Position numbers and translations under genes: made by a program. This document shows, piece by piece, positions 35,523 to 45,412 of a stretch of DNA of 64,000 nt; within the stretch, counting starts at the first letter, position 1; each line of letters opens with the position of its first letter. Source of the DNA: Tetradesmus obliquus (Eukaryota > Chlorophyta > Chlorophyceae > Sphaeropleales > Scenedesmaceae); assembly GCA_030272155.1 (NCBI GenBank), contig CP126200.1:558001-622000 (forward strand), given 5' to 3'. The notes under the pieces are model-generated. The model ran no database searches. It was given only the letters and a program-made list of their open reading frames with translations, and had not been told where the DNA came from.

Positions 35523-36179
35523 GCTGCTGCTGCTGCTGCTGCTGCTTCTGTACGTCGCATTTGAGTTCCAGGCAGTAGATACGCAAAATGCAGGCAGCGA
35601 CACGCAGGCAGCGCACTCAGCAAAGGGTTTGGAATTTGTGTGCATGACATGTTGAGTAGCATGTAGCACCCTTGACAGCAGATGATGCTGTTGCCAGGGC
35701 TGTGGGTCTCATAGTCAAAGTGATGATGCAGGTCGGATGCCACCCGCAAGGCCTAACGTAAGTACACCATGGCAGTCGCTGCTTGCAGAGTTAGTCCATT
35801 TTGCATATGCAACAAGTAATTGAACGGCATTGCTAGGCCACCATGACCTTCAAGTTGTTTGTTGCCAGCCTGCGAGGACTGCAACATGTATCTGTTACAT
35901 GCATCATCCGGGCTGCAGTGCCAGGTCAGCAGGGTATGCCAGCAGCATCATGCAACCTATCAACAGACCTGTTGTTGCACAAGGCTTACACACGCTCGTG
36001 TAGCTGTTTCTGCTGGCCTCCATGCAGGCACGGACTCGCATGGTGATGATATGTGACAGAACAGCAAACCTCAGCTTGTCCGACACTTCTTCGGATGCAT
36101 CGCAAGCCCTGTGTAGTTCTCTACTGACGTGTAGAAAAGCCATCTGCGCGTTTTGCCTGTCTCCTGCTGCTGTAGACAT
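33934..36179 (-). CDS. Multi-exon gene of unknown family
   Basis: Proposed exons: 36179 to about 35990 (ATG, MSTAAGDRQNAQ then a helix, FLHVSRELHRACDASEEVSD), 35752-35670 (ALRVASDLHHHFDYETHSPG), 35481-35438, 35218-35112 (MQFPDEMTALLEPYRPPKQP), 34963-34850 (MYVDSLSTLRLCDLVAARHA, then VQTWWARLFQHSSQDMTQ) and 34121-33934 (RGVGVFLNMGPASARIKQCM then QQLFWPCIVEKMNLL). Exons two to five splice in phase. The first junction needs the donor at AGC/gtgtgt (exon end 35993), and a link between the last two exons is missing, so at least one exon is not found. No signal peptide or clear TM was seen. The sequence is not low-complexity, which argues for a real conserved protein, but I do not recognise it. A decayed copy of exon five lies in the following intron. 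Confidence 0.5.
34435..34485. repeat. CATCTG hexanucleotide microsatellite
   Basis: About seven 'catctg' units with minor interruptions (one 'cttcat', two 'cacatc') inside the intron between the last two proposed exons of the unknown minus-strand gene. Confidence 0.9.
34601..34725 (-). pseudogene. Decayed exon copy within the downstream intron
   Basis: Near-copy of the exon at 34850-34963 with its flanks (shared blocks tcatgtcttggctgctg, aagaggcgggcccaccaagt, cacatacatctgc). In the coding frame the copy runs QMYVGSFN then hits TGA, so it cannot replace the exon. The donor region has also changed (gacatgacaaag in place of gacacaggtg). Confidence 0.85.
35482..35548 (-). repeat. Long CAG tract abutting a 3' splice site
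   Basis: CTG/CCG units on the plus strand read as (CAG)n on the coding strand, and the last CAG serves as the proposed acceptor of the exon at 35481-35438. Confidence 0.9.
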
Positions 36180-38360
36180 CCTGCCTCCTGCAGCAGTGAG
36201 AGGTGCAGTGTAGGCCTGTGGAGACTGCCAGCACACCCATTGGTACCATCTCACCACCCCTCGAAGCTTGCATACGGCAGTAGTGCTGTATAAACACGGT
36301 AGATAAGTATGGTGCACTTCACCTGTCCTTGCCGCTTCACAACACAGAGCACGCACCTCAATGGTCTCGGAAGCTGCTGCTACGTTGGCTTTGCAGCAGT
36401 CAGCAGAGATACCCGCACCAATTACCTTTTGTTAGAGGTCGCAGCAAAACCTGCTAGAAGCCACCGCCGTTTACGAAATCACAGGTCACAGCATCTTTGA
36501 TTCCGTAATAGGGTGACAGTGGGCTGAGCCAGTTGGTTGAAGCAAACGCACTATGAACGAGCTTTGCGCAGTCAAGAATGATGTATGATAACATCAGCTT
36601 ACACGGTCATGCAGTGTCAGCCGAGATGTGTTTGCTTCATTGACACCTTGGGCGCGCACGGCTTGGTGCACGGGGCATTGACAACCGAAGGGTTTGGTTG
36701 AAACCGAGCAGGGTTCCTGTGCTTCAAGATTGCCCAAGTTACAAAACCGCACACAAAAAGCTTGAGGGCCGTCGCTTGATGCACGCAATGCTCTGCACGG
36801 TGCAGGTCTGTATAAGTGACAGTAAGCAGAAGAGTTGCAGGAAAGACAGATTGCCACAGCTGATTGCTGCAGCACTCCGGGGGCGTGCGGAAAGAAATTC
36901 ACCGGTCAAACCAGGTTGAGGAGCCCCATTTTCTGTACTGGGCATCCAGGGTTCCAGTGCTGCTGTGCTACCCCTCAGCGGCCCTCCCACCGGGTGGGAT
37001 CGGATCCCACCCTACCCGTCCCCACCCTGGCTCCCCTTATAAAGAAAGTTGCCGATTGCATTCATTATAAGCACAAGCACAATGCAACATAATGCGTACT
37101 CACATGGCAAGAAGTGGTCCCCCACCACCTACCGCGTAGAAGAATTACAACGTGCAGGCAGGGGGATGCATTACAAGCTCAAGCACAACCCACCGCAATA
37201 GGATCCCTGTCCCAACACATAGAATCTACACAATCTCATGTATCGTGTCACACAGGCCACAAGTAACAGAACAAGCAAAAAAACCTGTGGGGCTTCTGTA
37301 CAAAGTCTGAACTTCTTCAGTGAAGTCGACACTGATGTAAAGTTCAGCAGCACACTCAGTCACACCGGCAGACAATCAATCAGGATCTATGCTCTTTCTG
37401 TGCTGCTGACGCCGCAGCTACCGCAGTAACTGCGTGCCAGAGGTGCGGCTGGAGTGTGTTGCTGCCACCCTTGATACCAACACAAACACACATGTAAAAG
37501 ACAGTTTTAGGCATGGAAGGCATGTGCTCGCGCCTCACCAAACCAGGCATAACGTTGACGGCAACATCAACATGCAGCAGCAACCCTTCTCAATGTTGCG
37601 GAGGAACTCATCACCACAAACAGCACAGCAGGCTCCGCTTTACGGTCTACAGAGCATCAACGGCCCGACGACACACAGGCAACCAAAGCAATGGGCAGCA
37701 ACATAAACAAAAAACAAGCTGTACACCGCAAGCCATCAAGCGCGTGCTGGTGGACGAACAGTGCACATGGCTTCCGTTGTAACCTGCGATGCGCCTTTTC
37801 AAGCAACCCAGAGACACATCATTAAGGCGAATGGCTGTACACGGCGATGCCAAACAAGCTGTACACATTTATGCTGCCAGCGCCAGCTGCTGCACAGAAC
37901 CCACCACACACATGGCATGGATGCACCAGAAGCAACAACCTCTGCTGCCGCTGATAGTTTGCCAGCTGCTTGGCACAGGCAGACTGTCCATCTTTGCAGG
38001 CATGCCTACAACTGCCACCTTACAGGATTTCAACTGACAAGAGAGCGCTGCTGGCCTGTGCAGTCCCGGGCAGCTGGTCAGGCAAAGCACAGGGTGCTAC
38101 CATATTATTTGGTAGGGAACTGGCGATTGAAGAATTATCCATCCTGCTGGCAAAATGATATATGATCAGCTGCCACAGCCCTGCACAGTTGCACTGTGTG
38201 CTAAGCAGCCTAGGCTGTTGCGAGGCGCCGCAGCGTGCATGGCAAGCCATTGGCTGGGCGCTTGATTGGGAAGTCTGCAGGCACAACAGCAGCAGCAGCA
38301 GCAGCGTGTTCTTGGGTTGGTAGAAACTACACAAGCTGGTGTATCAAATGCCACAATCAG
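36180..38360. other. 2.2-kb intergenic stretch
   Basis: It contains the 5' flank of the unknown minus-strand gene and the 3' flank of the P450 gene. No gene is recognised despite several short ORFs. It includes a perfect 21-base inverted repeat and a nearby TATAAA (see separate entry). A TTACA (TGTAA on the minus strand) at about 38021 could be the P450 polyadenylation signal, about 340 bases past its stop. Confidence 0.5.
36992..37012. repeat. Perfect inverted repeat with one-base centre
   Basis: gggtgggatc, g, gatcccaccc. A TATAAA follows 26 bases later (37038-37043). It could be a dimeric protein-binding site, a hairpin or a transposon end. Function unknown. Confidence 0.85.
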
Positions 38361-41300
38361 TCATTGAGAAGAGGGGCGTACGTGATGCGGGCCAGGCTGC
38401 AGCAGAAGCAGAAAAACAGGGCACAGCAACCCACGCATATGCATGTCGCAGCTCTCCTTCTGAAGATCACCAGCACGCCTGCAATCCCAACCATCTGCAG
38501 CACGCCACCCTGCCAGCGCATGCTGCAGCGTCTCACCCGGCCAGTCTGTGTCGGTGTCTGCTGTCAGGCTGTAGCTGCGAGCCAGCTCCGCCAGCACAGC
38601 AGTCAGCTCAGCCATTGCCAGCTGCGAGCCCAGGCAGTAGTGAGCACCCATGCCAAACGGCGCCTGGTGCAGCGCCAGGCTCTTGGCAAGCTCAGGCTGC
38701 AGCCACCGCTCAGGCCTGAAGTCCTGCACAGTTCCAGCCTGACTATCAGGACTGCCTTGTCCTGCCGCACTGACTGCTGCTGCTGCTGCTGCTGCTGGGT
38801 CAGAGGCTGCCATAGCTCCTAGAGCAACAATGAAAGGGCAGCCGGACTGAAGCTCAGGGCCGCCGCCAGGCACTTTCAGCGCCTGTGTTGCCACGCGAGG
38901 CACGTAGCCGATGACTTGTGCTGTGCGCAGGGTTTCCTTGACCACTGCTGTGGTGTAGGGCATGGCGGCTACTGCTGCTGGGGTGAGCTGGTTGCCGTGC
39001 TGCGCCTGCACTGCTGCCTGCTCCTGGCGCATCTGCAGGCATGACCAGGGGCCGCGCCAGAGCAGGAAAAGCAGTCAGGTGGCCACCTCTACAGCCTGCA
39101 TTGTGTACATGCTTAACCCTGCTGTGCTGCCACACAGGCACATCCATGTTCCTTGAAGCTGGTGGATGCAGCAGTGAGAGTCGACACTGCTACAGGCAGC
39201 CGGCAAGTCAGCAGGTGCCTTCAAGCACACACCCGCCGCACTCTGACTGCTGTTGCTGGGCCCAGCGGCTGCAAAAAAACCCGACGGCTGTTGCATCAGC
39301 ACACCTGCTCCAAGACATGTGGGTTGAGGGCCAGCTGGTTCAGCATGTAGGTGATGGCGCTGCTGGTGGTGTCATACCCTGCAGCAGCAACAAAGTCAGG
39401 GTGCACAGCGCCACATCCCGCACTAAGAAGTTGCACGGCACAAAGGCTGGCCCGCACATTGCTTCTGTCAAGGAAACTACGCATCCACTTCACATGACTG
39501 GACATCATGCAAGGCCTACAAAATCCACAGCGCCTGTGCATGCTGTTGAACACCGCAATGCACCTGTTGCAGCTCTGCAACCCCGTGCAGCAGCCAATCA
39601 AACCTAGGTCTCACTGAACCTGCCTGCCTGTCACCCCACGCACCTGCAAACATGAGCACAATGACGTTGTCACTCGCCACCTGGCTGTCTGCGCCAAACT
39701 CGTCACGCAACCGCTGCACCACACCTTCACCAAGGTTTGGGTCCCGCAGCGACTGCTGCACTCGCGCCGTCATCTCACGCCTGCAGCGGCACACAGCAGC
39801 ACACAGCAGCACACAACAGCACATAGCAGCACACAGCAGCACACAAGGACATACATGGTGGGGTGGGGTTATGAGTTAAGATGGTCTGTGTTCTGCTATA
39901 ACATTCTGTGTCCCCCATCAAACGCCATTGCTATGCAGCCAACGCTGCTGTGATGAGCTGGATCATGTTGCTGTTCCACACACTACATCTGCAGGGTTGC
40001 TTAGCACCCTAAACACGCAAGGCTGCTAGCTAGACCACACGCATTGCACAGTATCTATATCACGGCCCGTCACAGCAGGTGCTGTGTATTGCTGGCACAG
40101 GCCAGCACGCGATAGTTTGCCACAAATACCTGGCGGCCATGCCCTTGCCAAAGGCAGTGAAGGGCAGGTCAATGCCTGGAGGCATGAAGCCATCCCCCCA
40201 CTGCTTGAACACCTGCAAGCAACAAATGTAGGTTTGAATTGCTGAACACGTACTGAGGTTAAACCACGAGTTGTGCAGAACGGCAGGCATTCAACCGGCA
40301 CTTCAACCATAGTGCTGCCCACAGACGTGCATCGCTTTGTGATGGACAATTGCAGCATACGTGCAGAGTTCGCATATGCCGACAGAAGAAATTGAGACTA
40401 TGTACTGCGCACAAGGCTGAGCACGCTGTGTGTACATGTTGATTCTATCACAAGTCACTGCAGTACAAGCGCTGCTGCTGACTAGCTGCTGCTGCCTACC
40501 TTGGCAAAGTGTGCCAACTCATCATCATCCATGCCCAGCCCCAGCGCCTGATTCACCAGCACATCAAAAGTGAGCAGCCGCGCAGCAGGGTACGCTGCAA
40601 AGCTGTCCTGCTGCGCCCAGCGCCCCACGTGCTTGGCCACTGTCTGCTGCACGCCTGGCATGAGCCCTGCTACTGCTTCTGCACTGAATGTGGGGCCCAT
40701 GACCTGGCGCAGCTTGCTGTGCAGCTGAGGGTCTTGCAGGATGGAAATGCTTTGCTCGCCCAGCAGCGCCTCTGCACAGGCACAGGACAAAAGCACAGTG
40801 AGCACCAGCCGCACCGCCATGTGTAGCAGCAGGAGCCGTTGAAGCTCACAGATGCTTGCAGGACAGGAAGTAGCAGCTTCAGCAGTTGCCCTTCAAACCA
40901 AAGGCTCTGCAGGATACTTACCCTTGTGGTATCTTGCGAGTGTATGGCCGTTCTTATCACTCAACGGTGCATGTGGTCCAGCAGGAGCAAGCACAGCATT
41001 CAATCGCACCCTGTGAAGCGCTGCTGCCATGCATCAGCCCCATGCAGCTGCGCCAGCAGCCTCAATACTCACTGAACGTAGGCGGCCACTCTGTGCGGAT
41101 GCCATTCTGCCACTCTGCTGTCAACAGGCTCCTAGCAGCTGCTGGGTCTGCCACAAACAGAGCATCCTCGTAAGCCAGGCCCATCTTGCCCCATGCATAG
41201 CGATGCCCCGCCAGGACTTTCTGTGCATATGCGTTGGGCTTTGCAAACTGCAGCAGTGTTTGCAGGAAAGGCAGTCGGCCATCATGCACCACTGCATCAA

Positions 41301-41759
41301 CTGCTGAGGCAGTCGAAGGTGCCCTGCATCGCGGGAAGGGCCAGATGGGGGGTAAGGTCGCATGTTCCATGTCTGCTGACAGGCAGCACAGTGCCATGGA
41401 GGGTCAGCTGCATGTTTTCACTTACACAGCATCATGGGGTTCTAGCTTCGCCACTCGTGTGATCACTGGCCTTGAGGCATTGATCAGGCACCGGCTTGGC
41501 CGCTGCTGCTGCAACCGCAGCGAATGCTTGCATTTGTGGTGAGCAGGCACTGGCTGTCCCATTCCAAGGCTCATTCTGCAGCTATTACTGGTTCTAAGAC
41601 GCTCTGCTGATAGTTGATAGATTATGATGATGGCGTTATCATATGATTCGACCTGCGATGCAGGATGCGTGCGGGAAAAGTGCGGCACAGCGTGCAAGGG
41701 TTACCGATGTACGCAAGTGAAGACGCCGCAAGAACGCAGACGGTCAAAACGTCTTGCAT
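38361..41759 (-). CDS. Cytochrome P450 monooxygenase (CYP85-clan-like)
   Basis: Seven exons join in phase from ATG to stop: 41759-41705, 41372-41073, 40771-40500, 40212-40130, 39780-39644, 39378-39305, 39032-38361 (1593 nt, 530 residues, normal P450 length). Exon 1 is a short hydrophobic anchor. A Pro-rich hinge (LPPIWPFP) and a GRLPFLQTLLQF motif follow. The I-helix is FAGYDTTSSAITYML with the O2-activating Asp-Thr-Thr (about 282-287). The K-helix ExxR is KETLR (about 338-342), FRPERW matches PERF (about 411-417), and the heme loop is FGMGAHYCLG with the thiolate Cys near residue 440. The stretch SILQDPQLHSKLRQVMGPTF and the 'GIDLPFTAFGKGMAAR' segment resemble the CYP26/CYP120/CYP85 clan, which oxidises isoprenoids such as sterols and carotenoids. 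Substrate is inferred only from clan. The redox partner is presumably an ER P450 reductase. The C-terminus runs somewhat long and may be mis-spliced. Confidence 0.92.
39788..39846. repeat. CAGCACA microsatellite in a P450 intron
   Basis: About seven 'agcagcacac'-type units lie just upstream (coding sense) of the exon at 39780-39644, so near its acceptor. Confidence 0.9.
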
Positions 41760-42913
41760 CGGTTCCAATGTAGGCTTGTGTGGTGGCCAGCAGATGATAC
41801 TAGGGCAAATTCGTGCACCAGACCACACTAGGTCTTGTCACTTCTGTGGTGAAGAGTGTGACAGATTGATCACATTTTCCCACCCTCCAGGGCCTTGGGT
41901 AGCTCCTAAAAGCGAAAGTACATTGTTGCGTGGCCATCCAACTGCATCAGGCATACCATCACGCCAGGGTAGACGAAAGCTGCAGAGCATCACAAGGAAG
42001 GCCAGTGCATGTGCTCAGCGCTGCAGGCCTAGGTGTAATTGTAGCTCATGTGGTGTACACCTCTCTATAGTGCAACGCCGACATATGTGTGGGACTATGA
42101 TATGCTGCAGCTATAAAGGGACAAGTTAGCAAGGGGACAAGCAGTGCAACTCAAAGCTGTTACCTTCAGATGGAACTTCCACCAACTCCCACTTGAAGTT
42201 CCCTACTCTCACCCAGTGAGGTAACATGCGTAGCCAATTGAAGAGCCTGAATTGGCTCAGGTATACATTACAGATCGCTTGCTGCGTGCAACACCAGGGT
42301 GAGGTCAAGGCGGCGCCCACACACACTTCGAGTGACTTGAGTGCGACATGACACGGTCACGATGTTGCAGGACGGCGACACCGAGTCCGTGGCAGTGCCT
42401 GCCCCATGTGTGAGCCAATGACAAGCTCTTTGGGTAATCACCGAATCCACCAACACCAGGAAACAGCCAGTTGCCACAGGCACCTCAGCGCACTGACAAG
42501 GTGCACTGTGGCAAGCATAAACTCGGGCTCAACACGGCAGCACCAAGTCTGCACACTGGGAGCCACCTTTATGTATATAAGACCCCCAAGGTCACCCATA
42601 CTTCGGACACCATAAGGCTGTACAACTCAAGCACGCAACTCAAAGGCATTGTGAGCATCATAATAATGCAAAACCTGGTCTGGCAGGGGGCCCCTTTTGC
42701 AGGGGACCCACCCCTGAACAATGCATGCATTCCTGCATCCAGGTGCTTCACGGAGTGGCTGGTGTTTCGGCTGCAAACTGCAAGTTCACCCCAGAATGGC
42801 ACGGTCACAATCGCTGTGCCATGTAGCTGCAAGCATGTCATGCACTCAGACCCCACCAACTGCCCAAATCACAAATCGCAGGTTGTGCTAAGTCTGTCAC
42901 GCTGCCATAATCC
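41760..42913. other. Intergenic: P450 5' flank and 3' flank of the secreted-protein gene
   Basis: No gene recognised. Both neighbours are on the minus strand. TTACA at about 42266 could serve as a distal polyadenylation signal for the gene at 42914-44798. Confidence 0.5.
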
Positions 42914-43625
42914 CTAACTGCACAGGGGCACCTCCAACACCCTGCCAACTTGCTGCTTCGTGCTGATCGCCTGCTTGCCGTCCTTTGCAACAACAGCAAC
43001 CTTGATTATGTATGAGCGCCCAGGCTGCACCTGCCGTGGGCCGTCTCCCACCCTCAAGCTCAGTTTCCTCCCAGATGTGCCGTCACTTAGCACTACATTC
43101 CTGTTGCGGGCCAGCAGCAGGTACCAGTAGTACTGCAGCTGTGTGTTTCTGCCCTCTGCCAGGTCTCTTGCATCTGCTGTGAGCTGCAGCCAGCGTCCGC
43201 CAGAGCCCTGGTTGCAGCTGCCTTTCAGTGTTGCGTTTGCCTTGGTGATGCGTGGGGGGCTGCAGGAGCAGCGGTAAAAGAAGCGGCAGCAGCCAGAAGC
43301 AGAGCATGTCAACAATAGAATGTGGGTGCTGGTTGCGTTCAACATGATCAATGCAGCCACTATGAATGCATGTTCAACGCAAGTATAGAGACACACACCA
43401 TCAGCAGCTTACCTGGGCAGAGCTTGCAGCTGCTCCTCAACATTTACAGCATGTCAGCAGACACCATGCACACCAGTGTTTCCTCTACTTCCTGAAGCAG
43501 CACCCAGTGACTGTGCATGCCATTTGCTGCTGGCTGCTGCTCACCATTGCGGTACTTGAACAGCCGGCAGCTCCTGCCACGGCAGACCATCACCCTGCCG
43601 CTGCTGCCGCTGCTGCCGCTGCTGC

Positions 43626-43670
<45 letters not shown>

Positions 43671-44798
43671 GCAAACATTGGGATGTAGCTCCTGCCCGAC
43701 CTCAGCTTGCCAGCCCCTGAACCAATGGCCAGGGTGCACCTGCTAGGCCCATCAGACTGCTGAGCACTGCTGGTCTCAACCTGGCATGTCGCTACTGGTG
43801 CTGCACCTGCTGCTGCTTGTGACACACCAGCGCCGACACCAAACTCAAGAGCAGAACCAAAGCTGATGGCTGGCAGCAGCGCAAAGCTACCCCTGACGCT
43901 GCTGCCGATTGCTGAACTGCTGGCAGCTGGCAGCACCTGCCACTGCCAGGAGAGTGGGCCACTTGAGTCAGGTGCAAACGCATCAAGCAGTAGCGACAGC
44001 TTGCGCTTGCCCGGCTCTGTTACACTGTCGCAGTCCTGCAGCTGGTAGCTGGCCTGGGCTTGTGCAGGGCAGGGGCTGACAGTGAACCTTGTCTCGGCCT
44101 GCTGAGGCTCGCAAGTTGCATAGTGTGTCGTCATCTGCACATGGTATGTGCCTGAGCGACGCAGAATGCCTGGCAAAACAGCAGCAGTACAGCCGGCAAA
44201 TCAACATGCAGCACCTTGAAATCAAACGGTTGATGGTGGTGCACTGGCAGAGCACACACTGGCAAGTGACGCCTTATTCAGCTGCCGTTTGCCATTCCTG
44301 CTTAGCAGCATTCGAACAAGTAATGTGTGCAGTTATTGTAGTGATAATTGTTTTGTTTGTCGTCAGCCGTAAAGAAGCACTCGCTTGGCAAAAGTTGGTG
44401 AAGAGCAGGCTGCTCCCGTGAACCCCCAAGTTCATGCCTGGCCCACCTTCAAAGCGCTGCAGACGCTTGCTGCTGTTGATGAAGAACTCGCTGCTTGATG
44501 TGTTAACTGTGAGTTCTAGCGGTCCCTCGGCTGCTGCCAGGTCACCCAGGTACACCTCTGTGCCGCGCTGCACATTTTGACCACTTTCAAGCGTCACTGC
44601 CCAGCTGGTCATACTTGGCCCACACCGTGGATCTGCTGATATCGACTGTATCGTAACGGTGGTGCCCACGTTGCAAGGTACATCAGCAGGACCGGCAAGT
44701 CGCAGCACGGGTAGCCCGGAGCACAAGCAACCCCAGCAGGCCAGCAGCACTAATGTGCAAATCACACTGCACTGCGGCACATGTGCATGAGCTTGCAT
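42914..44798 (-). CDS. Secreted protein with PKD/REJ-like beta-sandwich domains
   Basis: Three exons, 44798-44447, 44169-43545 and 43259-42914, splice in phase to 1323 nt (440 residues). An N-terminal signal peptide (VICTLVLLACWGCLCSG) is followed by three repeats of a beta-rich pattern: Cys, then 'W.VTLESG'-type strand and 'ELTVNTS' (exon 1), 'DCDSV…LDAFAPDSSGPLSWQWQV' (exon 2) and 'LKGSCNQ…LQYYWYLL' with 'VQPGRSYIIKVAVVAKDG' (exon 3). The 'Leu-x-Ala…W-x-W' followed by a 'pG-x-Y' strand is what PKD and REJ (receptor for egg jelly) modules show, but the match is loose. A CAG-rich tract in exon 2 encodes Gln/Arg repeats. There is no TM, so it is likely secreted or a fragment of a wall or adhesion protein. 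It is divergent from the LRR-cyclase gene. Confidence 0.7.
43595..43672 (-). repeat. CAG/CGG tract encoding Gln/Arg in the secreted protein
   Basis: (CTG)n with CCG interruptions on the plus strand, read as Gln runs ending in Q-Q-R repeats near the end of exon 2. Confidence 0.92.
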
Positions 44799-45412
44799 GG
44801 TATAAGTGTTAAATGCTGGTTTGTTTGAGCATCACATGCAGACGCACGCTGCAAGATCGGTCAGAATGCTGGTGGGCGCGTGTAGCCAGAAATCCGGTAT
44901 GCAACAGAACTGCAGAGACTATTGTTGGCCCGTCAGCTTGAACTTAGCAAAAACCGGTAAAGCAATAGAACCGTCGGTGAGATGCACACTCTGGCTTACG
45001 GCCGGGCAGCAGCAGCCTGGTCACTCGTCAGTCAGATGACTATGTAGCACCAACAGGGCCTTTCATAATGTGTAGGATACAAAACGAGCTGTGACACGAC
45101 GTTTTTCCCATTGATGTCAACGACGCTGTGGGATGTTGTCGGTCCAAGTGGCACTTTCAGAGTCACAACTCCCAGTCATACAACCGCCTCGTCCCAGCCA
45201 GCAACGCCGACGTTTACTCTACAAACCGTTCAAAAGTTGCCCACCCTACTGATGCTTTGCCTGTCGTACAACAACACACCGGGGGTCTCAGCAATGAAAC
45301 TTTCTCGATGGGCAGTACAGACATGAAATCACGCAAAGTACAATCGATCAATCTATACAGTCAAGCCCCGTGTTGGCATGTGGACTGCTGGGCATGACAC
45401 ATTCATGCCAAC
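44799..45412. promoter_or_regulatory. Divergent intergenic region of the secreted-protein and receptor-cyclase genes
   Basis: 614 bases separate two divergent ATGs that both begin with signal peptides. Co-regulation is inferred from this head-to-head layout. No specific element was identified. Confidence 0.45.

Noticed and set aside
39788..39846. CRISPR-like array
   Set aside because: Units are contiguous microsatellite repeats without spacers in a eukaryotic intron.
40922..41005. In-frame stretch VRLNAVLAPAGPHAPLSDKN then GHTLARYHK with a good donor in the P450 gene
   Set aside because: Its 5' phase does not match the preceding exon, while skipping it joins WPPTF to ALLGEQSISILQD exactly as in other P450s.
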